Under the pieces are notes generated by a model that was not told the DNA's origin, searched no databases, and worked only from the letters and a program-made list of their open reading frames with translations. This document shows positions 13,780 through 27,875 of a DNA stretch of 64,000 bases, piece by piece. How positions within the stretch are numbered: position 1 is the first letter of the stretch; each line of letters begins with the position of its first letter. A program made the translations under genes and the position numbers. Where the stretch lies: contig NC_051087.1 of NCBI RefSeq assembly GCF_901709675.1, forward strand, positions 2,748,001-2,812,000, given 5' to 3'. The DNA is from Syngnathus acus (Eukaryota; Chordata; Actinopteri; Syngnathiformes; Syngnathidae).

Positions 13780-14929
13780 ATAATTTAACTACATAACTTT
13801 GTCATGTAATGCAATGTACTGTAATGCAATATAATAATACAGCATGATATGACAATATATACAAATGTTGACTCACCTCAGGAACTACGTGACAGTAGAA
13901 TCACAAGATCAGAGACGAAGCTGTTAATAAGGAAAAACAGTTTTAGTGTTAGTCAACTTTTTATACATTCGCACTTGCACACCACAAGATAATTTCTTTT
14001 TACAACAGTTACTTTCTGGCCATTGCATTGTAGAGCTCAACACTGGGGGTCGCGAGGGGTCACCGGAGGTCATATTGATCCACGGTGACATTGTGTGCCT
14101 GCGTGTTTGTGCTGTGAGACAGTCAGTCAAGATGGCCGAGGTGTGGTGCCTTGAGGTGATGTGCTTCATGCTGCTCCTGTCTTGTTGTGACAGGACCAGC
14201 ATTAAATGGAGGGAGTCGGTGACTGAGCAGTGACAGGCCCCACCCTTCCATTGCCTCTGTGTGTGTGTGTGCGTGTGTGCCAAAACATCCACATTTTTCG
14301 CCTCGCTGGGACAAGACATGACAACTGCGTGACGCCACATCCCACTGCTCATCAAGCCTTGCCGCTGTTATGTTAATGACAGCGGTAGCGACGCGTGCTA
14401 ACATGCACCTATTCACTTCATTACCATACATAGCGCGGACATTAAAAAAGGGGGTTGGGGGTGCTCGAGAATGGCCGATCAATCATGGAAAAAAAAATCA
14501 TAGTGACAATCATGTCTGGTATCAAGTAAGGCAAACGATTTGGTCTTATGAAAGGCTGACTTTCAGCAAAAAGACCACCATTTTGTATTTTTTGGTATGA
14601 ACTCGAATTAGCTGTGTCTGCTACCATGTCATTGGAAATGTGCCGCTTGGTGGAAACTAGTGAACATTCTTTTCATTGTGAAAATTTGAAATTAAACATG
14701 TACACACACACAAAATATGAATACACACAGTGATATGATTATCCTCTTCTATGGCGCAAAATGAGTTTTGCCCCCAACTCCATTAAAAGGCGAGGCAAGC
14801 TCTCCCTAGACGCGGGCAGCCCATTTGCATGCCCTCGCGAGCCACTCGGCGGAAGCGAGGATCTCCTCCTCCTTCTTCACTTCCGTCCCGGCGGAACGCG
14901 CAATAAGTGGGCCGATGACATTCACGGAG

Positions 14930-15130
14930 AAAGGGGCTGCCACGGAGTGACTCCTCTGCGCTCGCCCGTCAGATGCGGCCAGGCGTTATTGCCAATGACA
15001 CGGGCAAATCAGCCGCAAATGGCCGCTAATTTGATTGACATCTGGGCCGCTGTCACCCGGCGAGGAATGCTCAGCGCCCGCGAGTGCACAAAGAGCCAGC
15101 TTTCGGATAAATCACTTCACGTCCTGAGGG
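14930..15130. promoter_or_regulatory. Candidate conserved non-coding element
   Basis: A block free of simple repeats, dense in TAAT- and TGATTGACA-type homeodomain/PBX-like words (around 15030-15045), standing out from the low-complexity flanks. This texture is typical of developmental enhancers near transcription-factor genes such as bnc2. Conservation itself cannot be seen from one sequence. Confidence 0.2.
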
Positions 15131-18100
15131 GCGCAGAAGGGGGGGTACTGTCTTCTTGTTGAGCGCCCCCCCTTCACTCTACCTCCTCCTTCCTACTGCC
15201 CACCCACCCACCACAGAGCCACTCGCCAGATTCTAATTGCGTGTGTCCTTCCTCTCCGCTGCAATTTTCCCATTACCGCCACAAGAGCGGGTGCACAGCT
15301 CATTTGAAGCGAGGTTGTCTCCCCCCCCAAAAAAACATGCGCCTCTGCGTTAACCCTTTGCTACCGCCATATGACCTCAGATTGTCATCATAGCAAATGT
15401 GTCAAGAACAAAATAAAAAATGGCATCTTACTATAGATCATTCCCTTTGTGTTATTAAAAATATTTGTGCCAAAAATACGGCTAGTCGAGACAATCTTAT
15501 AAAAACTATTAACTTGTGATTTACTTAAAAAAAATGACAAACGCTTCGTAACAAAAAAAGTAAACGGAAACGTATCTGTACTAGTTTAGATAGAAAACTA
15601 ATGGTGCCTCACTAGACAGCGCCTCTGCTGGTTGCAACCAAGTACTGCGCTCCTTTTCATTCCTTCAAAATGTGCTAAATCAACGCAAACTGAATGATTC
15701 TGAAGGATCAATTGTAATTTTTCTCGTCTCTTCTTTCTCTTCCATGTGGCTCCCGTTGCTTCTTCATAAAAGGTACGTTTATTTTGAAGTTTCTTAATGA
15801 CACCAGGCTGACAAGCGCCAACATGCACGCACGCCTCTTTCAGTGACGCACACACAGCATCAAGTCTCGTCTTTCTTTCCCCTCGCACTTCTTAAGTTAT
15901 ACGTGTGTGTGTGTTTATGTGATGCTGGATGATGCCAAGAGCAATGCCCAAGGCAAACAGCAGCGGCAACCATGGCAATGAAATGCTAATAAGTGGCGTG
16001 TCATTTCAACGGATGCGCCACGTGTGTGCGCGGCATAGATAAAATCTTGAAATACTCTCGCAAACATATGCACATGGCGTGATTTTTTTTTTTAACAGCT
16101 CTTTGCCTTACCTGTGATTATTAAGTTGCTGACATGTGACAGGTCGATAAAAGAGGTGAAGATTTACAGAATTAGGCACACCATGTGTACGCTGCTAAAA
16201 CGTTTTGCTAATTGAAAGTGGAATTGAAGAAGTTGGTTATAGATAAATGACTGCGTTGTGCTACATCTATTGATGCAATTAAGTTACACAATAATGTTGG
16301 AATTCACATTCAGTAAAGTTTTGAATTTGTCTGTCTTCTCTCGTACTAACTAGCTAGCGCTAAGCTAACCTGACCTTTTCATTAGAATTTAAAAACAAAT
16401 GACTATTGTCTAAGATTTATGACAATTAAAGAAAAATACTTCAACATTTTGCAAAATATATTTAAAAAAAGTTAAGAATTGACAGCTGAATTCTAAAAAA
16501 TGTGGGCGCGAGTATTTTCGCTTTTCCTGAAAATTAATATCAGCTCAAAATTTCGGCTTCTAACTAATCGGTATTGACCCTGAAAAAGAAATCAAATGTT
16601 CTATTTGTCGTACAATGCTTTAAGCAAATCTTTTTAAATGCACGCATCTAACCGCAATGCACTTTAAATGCAATTTATGTAACTTGGCTTGCTAACGCGA
16701 GCAATGTCCGACAAATCTCTTTTCTATAGATGGATGAAGGCTGGTTAACTCAGGGTTGGGTGAATGGGGGGCAAAGCTGTACAAGGTGGATGGTAAAAGT
16801 AATATCATCTTCAAGACATAAAACCATGTTTTTAAAAATAAAAATGTCCCCAACCCCCCCCGCCCCCCCGTCAGTTGCAACACAATATGCGGCGTGGAGA
16901 TGAAGACAGGATGTTGTCCATTAGTCAGCTGCTGCGGCAGTCTAAAGAAGCCACCCTCCTGGCCCTTAATGGCCTCTCGACAATAATCGCTACCTGCACT
17001 TCTTATCCGTTCCCCCATTCATTAGGACGTGACATGCTTTCACTGGAGCCACCGGCGCTCGCGTCCGCTCCCTGCTCCTCGTCAAAGCTTCTCGGCGCGC
17101 CATTGTGCCGCCAAAGTGAGGTTTTTTTTTCTCCCTTGCACGCGTCGTCTCCTTTGCTGCCCTCCGCGTTTCTTTAACTCCCTTCTCAGCACCTCGCCAA
17201 GTTACTCGGAGGGGTCGCTTTTATCACACCTGGCGGATCACAGCGCCATCAACTAATGGTTGGATGGCGCCGAATGTTTTTGTGTACCGGCCTGACCTGT
17301 TTTGCTTTTGTCTAGGCAATGAAAAGCAGCTAGTGTCACAATTAGGGTCCCCAATAACACACAAAAAAAAGGATGTGTGTGAGAGCAAGAGATGGCGATG
17401 AATGAAGGGTCTTGTGGGTCTTCCACCTCATCTCAGGTTAATGGAAAACCTTATCACACGTACTGCTACTCAGTCAGAGTGTCACTTTCTGATGGAGGCA
17501 CTTTGTTACACACACACACACAAATGGCCAGTTCCGACCGAAAGTTGTTTAGCAACTGTATAAGTTGTGTCCTCACGCAGCACTTTGGTAGCTTGTAGCA
17601 TCTACTCAAAGAAGGCCTTGAAAGAAATATTTTGTCAGATCGTTTTTCCCAACCGTTTGGCACTAACGCCGATTGACAGTCGCCCCGCCCCCATCTTCGA
17701 TTGCGGCGAGGCCAACAAGCTCCACAAACACACGCACGCTCCATCTACTGGTGGCGGCTTCGCTCTTTGGCCGGCCGTGCGTAGCGGTGGTCCGACGGAG
17801 GCCAGGCTGCAGTTTGCACCGCAAAACCTCTCCGAGACGACACGCGGAAACAGCGGTGGTTTCGGGTTAGGAACGGGACACCCGAGCTTTGTGTTGTATC
17901 ATTCCTCCGACTTCTCACCACATCCTCTTTGTCAGGCCTAACGCGAGGAAACACACGCTGGAGAATATACGACCTTCTGCAGTTCCAATTTCCATGCGTG
18001 AATTGCATTGTGTCGCTAGCTTTCGGTTGTTTTTTCTTTTCCGCCGGAATGTAAGATTTGATACGTGTCGGTTTTGAAGCTGCTTTTCTATCTCCTTGGA

Positions 18101-18420
18101 GTGTCTGCCAAACATGTGGATGCTGCCAAGTAGGGCGCCTCAGGAACCACCCACTTCTGTTTTTCCACGGTTCAATGGTTGACGAGAAGAGCGTTTGTCC
18201 TGAAAATCAGGGCGCGTTTCTTACATCATTCTTCCATGTTATGGTGAACAAATCCAAATTAGGTTGCCTTTTGGCCTTTTCATCCACTTTAGTTTTGATA
18301 TCTTTGGTTGGTATTTGCTTCCACGACAGTTACGAAAATTCATTTACATGATTTTTTTGGGTCAATTTTTGACATTCTTGTGTTGAGTGACACTTAACAC
18401 TAGAATAGGTGGAATTAATT

Positions 18421-18556
18421 CCATCCATCCATCCATCCATCCATCCATCCATCCATCCATCCATCCATCCATCCATCCATCCATCCATCCATCCATCCAT
18501 CCATCCATCCATCCATCCATCCATCCATCCATCCATCCATCCATCCATCCATCCAT
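18421..18556. repeat. (CCAT)n tetranucleotide array, 34 units
   Basis: Thirty-four uninterrupted CCAT units. The array is followed at 18557-18585 by CTCCTTCCACTTATCCAGGG, a decayed form of the TTCCGCTTATCC-type sequence that commonly adjoins CCAT arrays in fish interspersed repeats. The array therefore probably marks the end of an old retroposon-type insertion. Open frames across it (Ile-His-Pro-Ser or Met-Asp-Gly-Trp repeats) are artefacts. Confidence 0.92.
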
Positions 18557-20860
18557 CTCCTTCCACTTATCCAGGGTCGGGAAAACTGTGCACCTTAAGT
18601 GAAACACAAACTATTATTAAAAAGGCTTAGTTAACAATAATAATAATAATTTAAAAATGTTTATTAATATTATTGCATAAAGTTTTTTGTCATTATTTTA
18701 ATTATTATTATTTGATTATATTTCAAATTAAGTCCTATTTTTTCACTATATATATATATTTTTTTTTATATATTATCCACATCTTTGGAGGTCCAGTCCT
18801 ACCAGCAGTTCTGTTTATTAGTGTTTGCCCGTGTGTGCGCGTTGCGATGCTGTTGTGCCACCGTGTTGTGATGAGATCAGCAGGAAACAGCACCTCCCCT
18901 CCACTCGCCTCAGAGGTCCCAGCATCATTACCGGCAACGGCTGCCGAACGACGCCTTATCTGGCTGATACGGTGACAGCCACTCCGCCAGGACGGACACG
19001 CGTGTTTATGCGCTACACACACACAAAAACGCTCGGCGTCGTACTCTGGGAGCTCACCAATCTTGGCGGAGTCGTCCCATGTGGATTGGGCTTGAATGAG
19101 GCGGCGGCCCACGCCATGTGTGTCGGGTGACAGGGGGAAGATTGAAAATGTGGTTCTAATGGGCCATCAAGGTGGGCTTCAAGCTTGCGTGTTTGAAAGG
19201 AATACACACTTAGAAATGCTGTTTTTTTTTTTCTTCCGCTAACCCAATCGTTGGCTAGCTGTGGCTAGCGCGCACTCACAGCTATCCTGTTAGCATGTTT
19301 CGCACATGCCTTTGATTTGATAGCTAGTCATTTAAAATAAGTGCTCAGGTGGGAGCTTGGCCTGGTGGGTGGGTGGGTTCATAGTGTGTGTGTGTGTGTG
19401 TGTGGGGGGGGGTCTTTGTGAGTTACGTCCGTTCATTTTAGTATCTGAAAAGTGGTGGGGCCCCAGCACCCGGTTGGCCTAGCGTGCTAACATGCCGGGT
19501 CGCTCACATAAACGCTACTGCATGGCCACTCAGTTGAGTCGCGTCTGCTATTTGAACTCCACTAAAGAGCCAAGATTTTATTTGATGATTTACTCGCTCC
19601 TGCTTTTGTGTGTCGCAGTGACCGTTTACACCTGCTAAAACGCTCAAAAGTGATTTCAAAACGACTCCCGCTCAGCTGCGGCTTTTTAAATGATTAATTT
19701 CAAGTAAACGCGTTTTTCGTTGCGTTCTTTATGTGCCGTCACCCTCGTTCAGTCGCGCCGCCGTCGGCTCTTTTTATGACATCTATAAACAGGAAGGTAA
19801 TTTACGAGTGGGGAATACGGTGAAAGGAGGAGTGTGTTTTACATTGCAAAAGTGCCACAAATTTTGCTTTGAGCAGCTAAGTTGAAGACGACTATGCGTG
19901 TCTGCGGGTCACTGTAAGGTGAAACGTTTATCGTGCAACGAGCCATATTTGGTAGCATAAATGGAGATGGATTTCTTTCTTTTCACTACTGGATTTCGCA
20001 TGTGTGAGCGTGGTCGATGTCTTTTGGGTTCTCAAACGGAAGGCACAAATTTTAGCTAGTAGTCTCTAATGCTAATCATTTCTCGTATTTGGCAAATGTG
20101 AAAGAAGATGCAAAGTTGTAACCCAACTCATGATAATTCGATGTCTGTCTTTGCGAAGTAGTCATAGTGAACGTTTAAAAGACTGTGAAGTAAGTTAAAA
20201 GTAGATAAATAAAATGTGTTTTGCATTAATTCATGCTAGCGCCACCGTCAACACATTTGCGTTCAAGAAAAAGTGATGACAGCATCTGACGTTTCTCTGT
20301 GCCAGCTGGTGTCAACCTGCTCTGAACGTTTCTCGTTTTTTTTTTTTTCCCAAAGGTACTTGTCTGGTCCTCGTCTTTGCCTTCTCCTCGCTCCATTTGC
20401 TGTAGCAGTGTAGCTTGCAGGGAGGGATTACCGTTACCTGAGTCGTGCCGAGTCATGCGACAAAAAGACAGCACCTAATTTTACCTAGCTTAGGGCACGG
20501 GTGGACCGATAAAAAGAAACACTCCTTGAAATTCCTGGGCTTGTTGGGGAATGCTTTGGTTTGGTGAATGAACAGCTGCTCAAACCCTTTAGAAGACATT
20601 CTTTTGAATACTAAAATTAAATGTAGATAAACGTAGATTTGGCATTATTGGGAGAATGTCACAAAATCCTAATTATATTCCAGTTACAAATAGCTTAGCC
20701 ACTAGAACCAAGGTTATTTATAGTTAACCAAAACTAACAAATGATCTAAAACCAAAACATTTTTATCCAATAAATAAAATAAAACAAGAGTGCTTCAAAA
20801 TGGTGAATGAATAAAATATGACTATATTTTCAAATTATAAAACTAAAACGAACTGTCACC

Positions 20861-20950
20861 AGGGGCGGAGCTACGTGGTGGCCAGGGGTGGCCAATTCCA
20901 CCCGTTGATATTTTCTGGCAGCCCTCCTGGCTACGTCCACCAGGGAAAAA
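20861..20950. mobile_element. Fragment of an interspersed repeat end
   Basis: The segment starts CAGGGGCGGAGCTACGTGG and continues with GGCCAGGGGTGGCCA. Related words occur in reverse orientation at 50700-50757 and 63712-63775, which suggests three decayed copies of one transposon terminus. No coding capacity remains. Confidence 0.4.
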
Positions 20951-23900
20951 ATATATCTATGATTTTTCTGCCTTTTTCACATGGATGCAGTATTATAAGT
21001 CTACTTAATACGCTACCACGAGTTATTTTATATTAACGCCATATTTTAACGCAGCAAATACTCCATAAAATGTACATCAAAAAACTAACACAAATCCAAA
21101 AACGGACTAATATTGTGCCTTTTCTAAATAGTATGACTTTCTTTGGGCTTGATCTTAAATCCAAGAGCCAACATGGCGACATTGATAACGATATTTGTTT
21201 GTTAAAGCTGACGCCCTAATGGCGGTGTGTTTTTCGCTTCCTCCCTGGCGCACTCATGATGTGGTCCAACATGCAGCTGTGCCGAGCTTCATTGATTTCA
21301 GGGACACTTAGCCAAGCGCAATCACGTCATTACTTTTGGACGGCGATGTGACGCCCTCGTGCAGGTAACAACCTGTCTTGTCTGCCTGGCGCAGCTGCTC
21401 TGAGTCACTCCGACTTTTACTTTATTGACATTCTGGAACGGTGGCTTCGAATGAATGCATGGCAAAGAGTATACGTGTGTGACCATAGATGGGTCCTATA
21501 TGGAAGCAATTACACGCAGCCCTCAGACACCCACAGAGTCGCTCACTTTGGGCCAAACGGAATGCACTATCCCCCTCCACCAACCCCTCCCCTTCTTTCT
21601 CTTTCTCACTTTCACTCTCTTTCTGGACTTAATTACTTTCACATGAGTCCCAAGAAAAGGGGGCAAGGTAAAATGCTGTTCTTTCGGGGGGGGGGGGGGC
21701 AATCGTAGGGTACAGCTATTTGTGCTTATGAGGGAGCACGGTCCTGCGTTGACTTGAGTTTTGTGGATTTTGGCAGGGCGGCAAAAGTGATGTCGCAAGA
21801 TGTTTTGTTTCATCCGACACAAAGATAAAGCTGTAGTGATCAAAGCGTCCTCACACCCAAGCTCTTGATAGCTAGGCTATACATTCGGGACACTGGGGTG
21901 CACCTTTGCGTTCAACACGTTAGGTCAAGTTCTGAGTTGTTAATTTTTGTCTTTAATCATCAAAATTTGCCCACACGCAATGCGGAAATCATTTTAGGCT
22001 ATTTAGCATCATCACAACGTTTTAAATTAGCAATCAAACAAAATGACGCCTAAAACTGGCCGAAAATGAGCCGCAAAAGTTATCCGGGTAACAGCTAGTC
22101 AACTCTTCACTCTCATTGGCTGACGCCCACATCACTCACCAGGTGAAGCCCCGCCTTCTAAGCAGTAAACAGTAACATGTAAGGATGGCAAGCCCAAATG
22201 GACAAAAATAATGAAGTTCACTCATCGAGGTTTTGCCATCTTCAAACACTTTGTGCCTCCCGCAAAATTTGGCGCGTGGCAAGGCCAAACATTCCCTTCG
22301 TGTGAGTCCTAGAGTGGTTCGTCAGCAGAAGGACCCCAGATTGCGGCCGGCCGCATCGCCGCATTGCCGCCCGCCTGCGTTTGGGAGCGTGCCCGCACCC
22401 CCTTCGTCTCCGTAACCTTGGTTTGCTCCCTCGTCTCTGTTTGCGAATTCCTGCCGTGCCATTAGGACCGCTCTGTCCCCAGCAAAATAAGTTACTGGCA
22501 GTGGGCAACTGGACTGGCTGGTGGGAAAATTGAAGCAGAAGGCTTCAGCTTCTGCTTTCGGGCAAATAAACAAGGCGTCATTGGACAGAACTGCTTGAGC
22601 GCTATTTAGCGAGACAAAAAGAGGCCGGGGAGCGCGGTGCGCGGAGCGTGTGTGTTATTTCAAACAGGCAGCCAAGGTCAAGAGTCAACGAGAAGTGACT
22701 TTTAATGACCAATAATTGCTTACTTCAAAGAGCCGCCAGGAGCAGAAATACTGTAGCAAGAGAAACCGCCAAAGTCGCCCACCCCCAAGCTCCGTGTAAG
22801 AAAAACACATCGAACAAACTATGGAGTCTGAAACTCCATCAAGACAGACATTCCTCAAGCTGTCATTTCAAACACACTGCAAAGGCCAAGGAAGAAGAAA
22901 TAAGCAGCAAAATCCACCGTTTTGATCCGTCTCAGGGGCGGCCATTTTGTCCTGCACTGCCACCTGCTGTCAACTGATGTTGACGTCATATTTGGACACG
23001 TGATATCCGCGAGGAAATCGAAAACATGCGATGTCCTGGCTGATCAAACAGTGTTGGGATGGCAAAGGATTTGAACGTGTTTCGGTTAACAAAACAACAG
23101 CGACATAGCGTTGCTTTGAAAGTTCAATCTGAAGCGGTACGCTAGCACTCATGAGCGTATCGTATAGATAAGGCCGATGGCATACGTCGATAAAGGTCGC
23201 CAAGGCTTTTAGAAGGAGCGTTTGAGGCTCCGGGACCGTGGCTGTGTTTTGTGTCTGCCAACACCCAGACGCGGCGGCTGTGTTTAGCCTTCGCTGCTAG
23301 TTGTGCTGTCTAAGGAATTTCCCCGCTGGCTTGAGTCATTTGCAGTTATGTCTCCCTCGCTTGTGCTTTCTTTCCACTTTCTCTCAGCTCTCTCGCTCCC
23401 TCCCGAGCCTGGCTGAAAATCATCTGTTGCGTGCTTCTCGTGAAAATGCTCGTGTTGACTTCCTCTTGAAGTTACAAGACATTTGTAATTGGAGATTCCT
23501 ATCTGGATGGTGTAAAAAATCAGCAGCTATTACTCAATAATGTACTTTTATGAGGGTGGTGGTGATTCATTTGTTCCCCTAAAAAAGATTCTGTCTATCT
23601 CCCTAGCTACCTCGCTATTTAGAGCTAGCTATCTAGAGCTAGCTAGCTAGCTATCGTAACGATCCAGATATACTGTAAACACCTGGATTTGGTTCTAAAA
23701 AGAATAAAGTAAATAAAATAAACAAGTCAAACGTGGTCAACATGTGTCTCTCTGTGCGCGTGTTAAAAGTGTTTGCCCGATACTTGACTGCATCGCGGCG
23801 CCACCAATGGCCATCGCTGAGTCAGCCACTTTTTGAAACGACACGCTCCAGCTTTCAGCACAGCCCGCCCCGCTGTTCCGCCCGCTGCTTTCCCTCCCTT

Positions 23901-26201
23901 CCTTCGCCGCCACTTCCTCCATCTGCTCTCATGCGTGGGAGAATTTCATATCGATATTTTTTTTCCCCCTGCACACATAAATGCATCATGTGCGGGATTA
24001 AGGACTGTGTACTGTACTTTCTCTCTGTCCAATCTGCTTTATTTGTGTTTGTGCGCCCTCAGCTACAGGGCAACACATGTCCACTGTTTAAAGTGGAGAA
24101 ACACAGGAATGGAATTTTAACCACAATGAGGCTATTTCTTTCGCTAATTAATCCCAATAAAATGGTATTCACATGGTGTCAAGCACTCATGTTGAAGCAA
24201 CAGGTGGCGCTCTGACGTGTGAGAGCGTTGAAGCCAATCAGAGATCCGGAGAAAGTAAATACTAGAAAAGTATTTGTATAAGGTTTGGTATTTTAGAAAT
24301 GTTTTGTGTCTTCTTCCTCTCTTTTTGGACCACACAAGATGCCCCCCCCCTCCCAAAATGGCGGCGATGGCAACACTTTGGCACGGCTACTTCCTATTTG
24401 GAAAACCGTAATTATTCATTGGGGCGAGTGATGCCTTCCAGGGGTGCAAGATTGATTGGCTTTGATATACGGCGTGGTGTAATCCGTCTTTGACGGTGGG
24501 GCACCTGTCCAAATTGGCAGGAATCGTAAAAAAAAGAAGCTTGGCTTATATTTAAAGCATAAATGAAGATGGGGAAGCGAGTTGGGGATAGCTGAAAAAA
24601 AGGACAAATTTGCAAAAAAGTTTCAAACTTGTCGTCACTGTGGACGTAGCATTTAGGCTGGAGATGATAACCTTAATGGATCCTTTTTTTGCCAAGAACA
24701 CAACCGTAATTTCAAAGTGCTTTTTCAATTGAACAATTTTAAGGCCTTTCTTGTTTTGTTCTTAAGACCAGAACAGACCTCCTCGCTTGTCTCGTTTCTC
24801 ACGACTAAAAAAAAAATGAAAATAAAGAGTGCGTCTTGGGTGAATCCTCTGGCGCGAACATGGCACGACTTAAAAGGCTCTGATTAGGCTCGCGCGTCCC
24901 GCAGGTTGGCTGCGAAGGAACTCGTCACAAATGCGCCGTGCCCACTCGCACCCCCGGGAGCCTCACTGTGTGTTAATTAAAGGAGTCTCCGCTTGCAATT
25001 AGACGGCGAAGCTACACACACATACACACACGAACATACGCACATAAAATGAAGGGCAACCACTGGCAGGCAAATGGTTTTCACAGTGCCACTGTGTCCT
25101 GTTTTCTCATACATGAACCTACTTGTGCTGTTGTGATCAAAACGTTTTATTTACCTATTACTGCGTCGAAAGAAACAGCTCTGATTAACATTGATTACAT
25201 TAGCGACCGATTTACAAAATGATTGAAATCATTATTGTGCTGATTTTTGGACCTTGTTGCATTTAAAAACAGTCTAAACGATTTGCCGATTTATTTAAGT
25301 TTTTTTTTCCGATTAATTACCCTTTGCTGTTTTGTTTGCGTTTAGAAAGTTGAAGCAGTTTCAAAACCAATGCACTACCCTTTTGAAAAAGTTTAGCTTA
25401 GCCTAGCATCCGCTGTAGGCGCGCATTTAAAAGGATCATATTGAATAACGCGGTTTTATCTGTGCCCTTGTTCCCGACTCGTAACATTGTAGCAGGAGTC
25501 CAAAGCGAGCCAAATGGCCCATCATCCGAGTCTCCTGATATGGCCAATTAAAGAAGAGCTCGGCCTTGGTGTGCTCCAGCCTTGTCCTCAGGAAATCAAG
25601 GCCAGGTGCAACCTAAGTGAACAAAAGCCCACTTTAGCACATTCGACCAACGGCCCCCCACCCTCACCCCTCCCTCGGAAGCTGTCGGAAGGCACCCGCA
25701 CACACCCGCACGTCGGCTCGCCGATGTTCACAGTGACTTGGCGCCGTCAACTCGGCGGCGATGCCGCTTAGCGTCGTTACTTATTTATCGGCGACGATGG
25801 CCGCGATGACAGGGCCACTCACTCCCGGAAAGCCTTTGAGGCTCCGCAACGTCCCTTCAAGCCGTAGCGTAAAAATTTTAAGAGCCCCGGGCCCAGTTTG
25901 ATGATTTTGACGGGAGTTAGCATGTAGTGGAGTTGTCGGGTGCATTCAGGGGGCTAAATGTTCTAATGCTTTTACCCTCTCGCCGCATGTGTGTGTGTGT
26001 GTCTCAAAGTGAAGCGGAGTGTCACTTAATAATTTAGCAGCCGGTTTCGTCCCCTTCACCATGCATCCATCCATCCATTCACAGCCCCTTTATGTCTGTC
26101 GCCTCTGGGGATGCCGAGGCCATCGGTCTGCCTCTTCGGGGCTGATGGAACAAGACCAGACGGAGGACGGACGCTAAAATGAGGACAGGCAGAACGAAAA
26201 A

Positions 26202-26422
26202 CAAAAATGTGGTTTGGGATGAATGGGAACCGTGAAGTAGCATTTTTAGTTAGCATAAAAAGAAGCTAACGGGCACTCGGTTTGCTATTTTTTATTGTTT
26301 ACTTTACTCGTTGGGGGCAAAAATTTGGTTTGGGATGGATGGGAACTGTCAAGTAACATTTTGAGCTAGCATAAAAACAAGCTAACCGCCACTCGGTTCG
26401 CTATATATTATTGTTTATCTTG
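26202..26422. repeat. Two-copy tandem duplication, unit 116 bp
   Basis: Copy 1 (26202-26317) and copy 2 (26318-26422) share the start CAAAAATNTGGTTTGGGATG and then stay aligned through AAGCTAACNGNCACTCGGTT and TATTGTTTA, with scattered substitutions. The divergence shows the duplication is not recent. Non-coding. Confidence 0.85.
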
Positions 26423-27848
26423 CACATTTTGTCTTCAAATTCAGGTTCTACATTTCCTCCTGTCGCTCATTTTATACAAATACGTTGTCCTGTGTGGAAG
26501 TGGTTCCCAGACGCGTGTCAAACTAAAAGCCTTCATGGCAAATCTGCGGCTACATATGCGCTAATCAAATAACGCAGCTCGGCGGCAGCGTGCAAGCGTG
26601 CGTGAATACGTGAGAGCTTTCAACAAAGGCTCTCAATGCCAGTGACCTCCGATATATTTTAATACCACTTGATGTTCACTTAACCCGCACTCTCTCGCTT
26701 GTAATTGAAACCTGATGGCGGGGCCTTTATTATTTCTGCTTTTTTTTTCTCCCCCCTTTCGACACTCACTGAGTTTTTTTTTGGACTTGATGATACAATA
26801 TGAGCCTATAGAGTAACTTTTATTTTAAAGCTATGGCACGTCTGAAGATTATTGGACTATTTTTAGTCATTGGCATTTTTGGGCTTGTCTCATTTTTATC
26901 TTACATAATTTTTTTAATAATTTGTATTATTATGTAATTTTTTTATTTGAATTTTTGGGGTAATTTTGTGTTCCACTTTGACATTCAGGATTTCCTCAAC
27001 TTCAGAAATTATCCAATAAGTCCAAATGATCTATTCGGTACAATAAAAAACTTACAACAATGTAAATAGTTTCTTTTAGAGCAAGTGCAAAATCAAAAGG
27101 CCGAAGCCAGAGGATGAGCTGCGCTGTATTTGTTTACCGAGTATCACTTCTACTTGCGCTTTGTTGTGCGAGAAACCGACTAGGATGCAAATCTAAATGA
27201 AACAATCCTTCGAAAGCTTAACGCCTCTCTCTTTATTTCACTCATCATAAATCAAACAGTGATCGTTTTTTTCTTTACTACGTCGGGATCGTCTGCGTGA
27301 CATTAAATTTTATTGAGGCATCGTCGAGTCACCAGTGTTTGTTGTGTTGTCAGCGGTTATGTTCCTTGTCGTGTGCGCCGTAAATAAATACTCGGCCTCC
27401 TAATGTGATCCACATGTTCGCCTCCTTCTGCATTCTATTTTTTTTTCTATTCATTTTTTTTTTTTCTCAGATGGTGCACAGATCTTTTGGAATGTCTCCC
27501 AGCTTACGTGAGGTCATTTCTGTTGGCCGTATCAAAAGCAGTCGCGGACATCCCTGTTACTCGCAATAAGTTTGGGGCTCGTATTAAATGTGTGGTTCCC
27601 ATTACTTCACCAGCTCACCACGGAGTGCACGCACAGCTGGTTGCCCACACTCCCCCCTCCCCCCAATCCTTCACTCGGGACACATCTGCACACACACAGA
27701 CACACACACACACACACACTCGTAGTCACAAAGACTCATAGTGTAAAACGCCGCAGTCGGCATAAATTCGGAGTTGCAACCCACTCAATCAGTTTCCGGT
27801 AAAACAGTGGCTGGCGTACCTCGTTTTGGACTGACGTAAGAGCAGAAG

Positions 27849-27875
27849 AAGGTCAAAGTAAAAAAAAAAAAAAAA
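27849..27875. repeat. Poly-A run in purine-rich segment
   Basis: A run of A residues interrupted only by a few other bases, followed by 400 bp of strongly purine-rich sequence (GGGAGGGAGGGA and similar, 27960-28260). No gene recognised. Confidence 0.6.

Noticed and set aside
18330-18630. Open frames of Ile-His-Pro-Ser or Met-Asp-Gly-Trp repeats
   Set aside because: Pure translation of the CCAT array; not a gene.
25514-25771. ATG start resembling a MAH... protein start near 25514
   Set aside because: Compared with the human BNC2 distal N-terminus (MAHLG...), similarity ends after three residues, and no donor fits.
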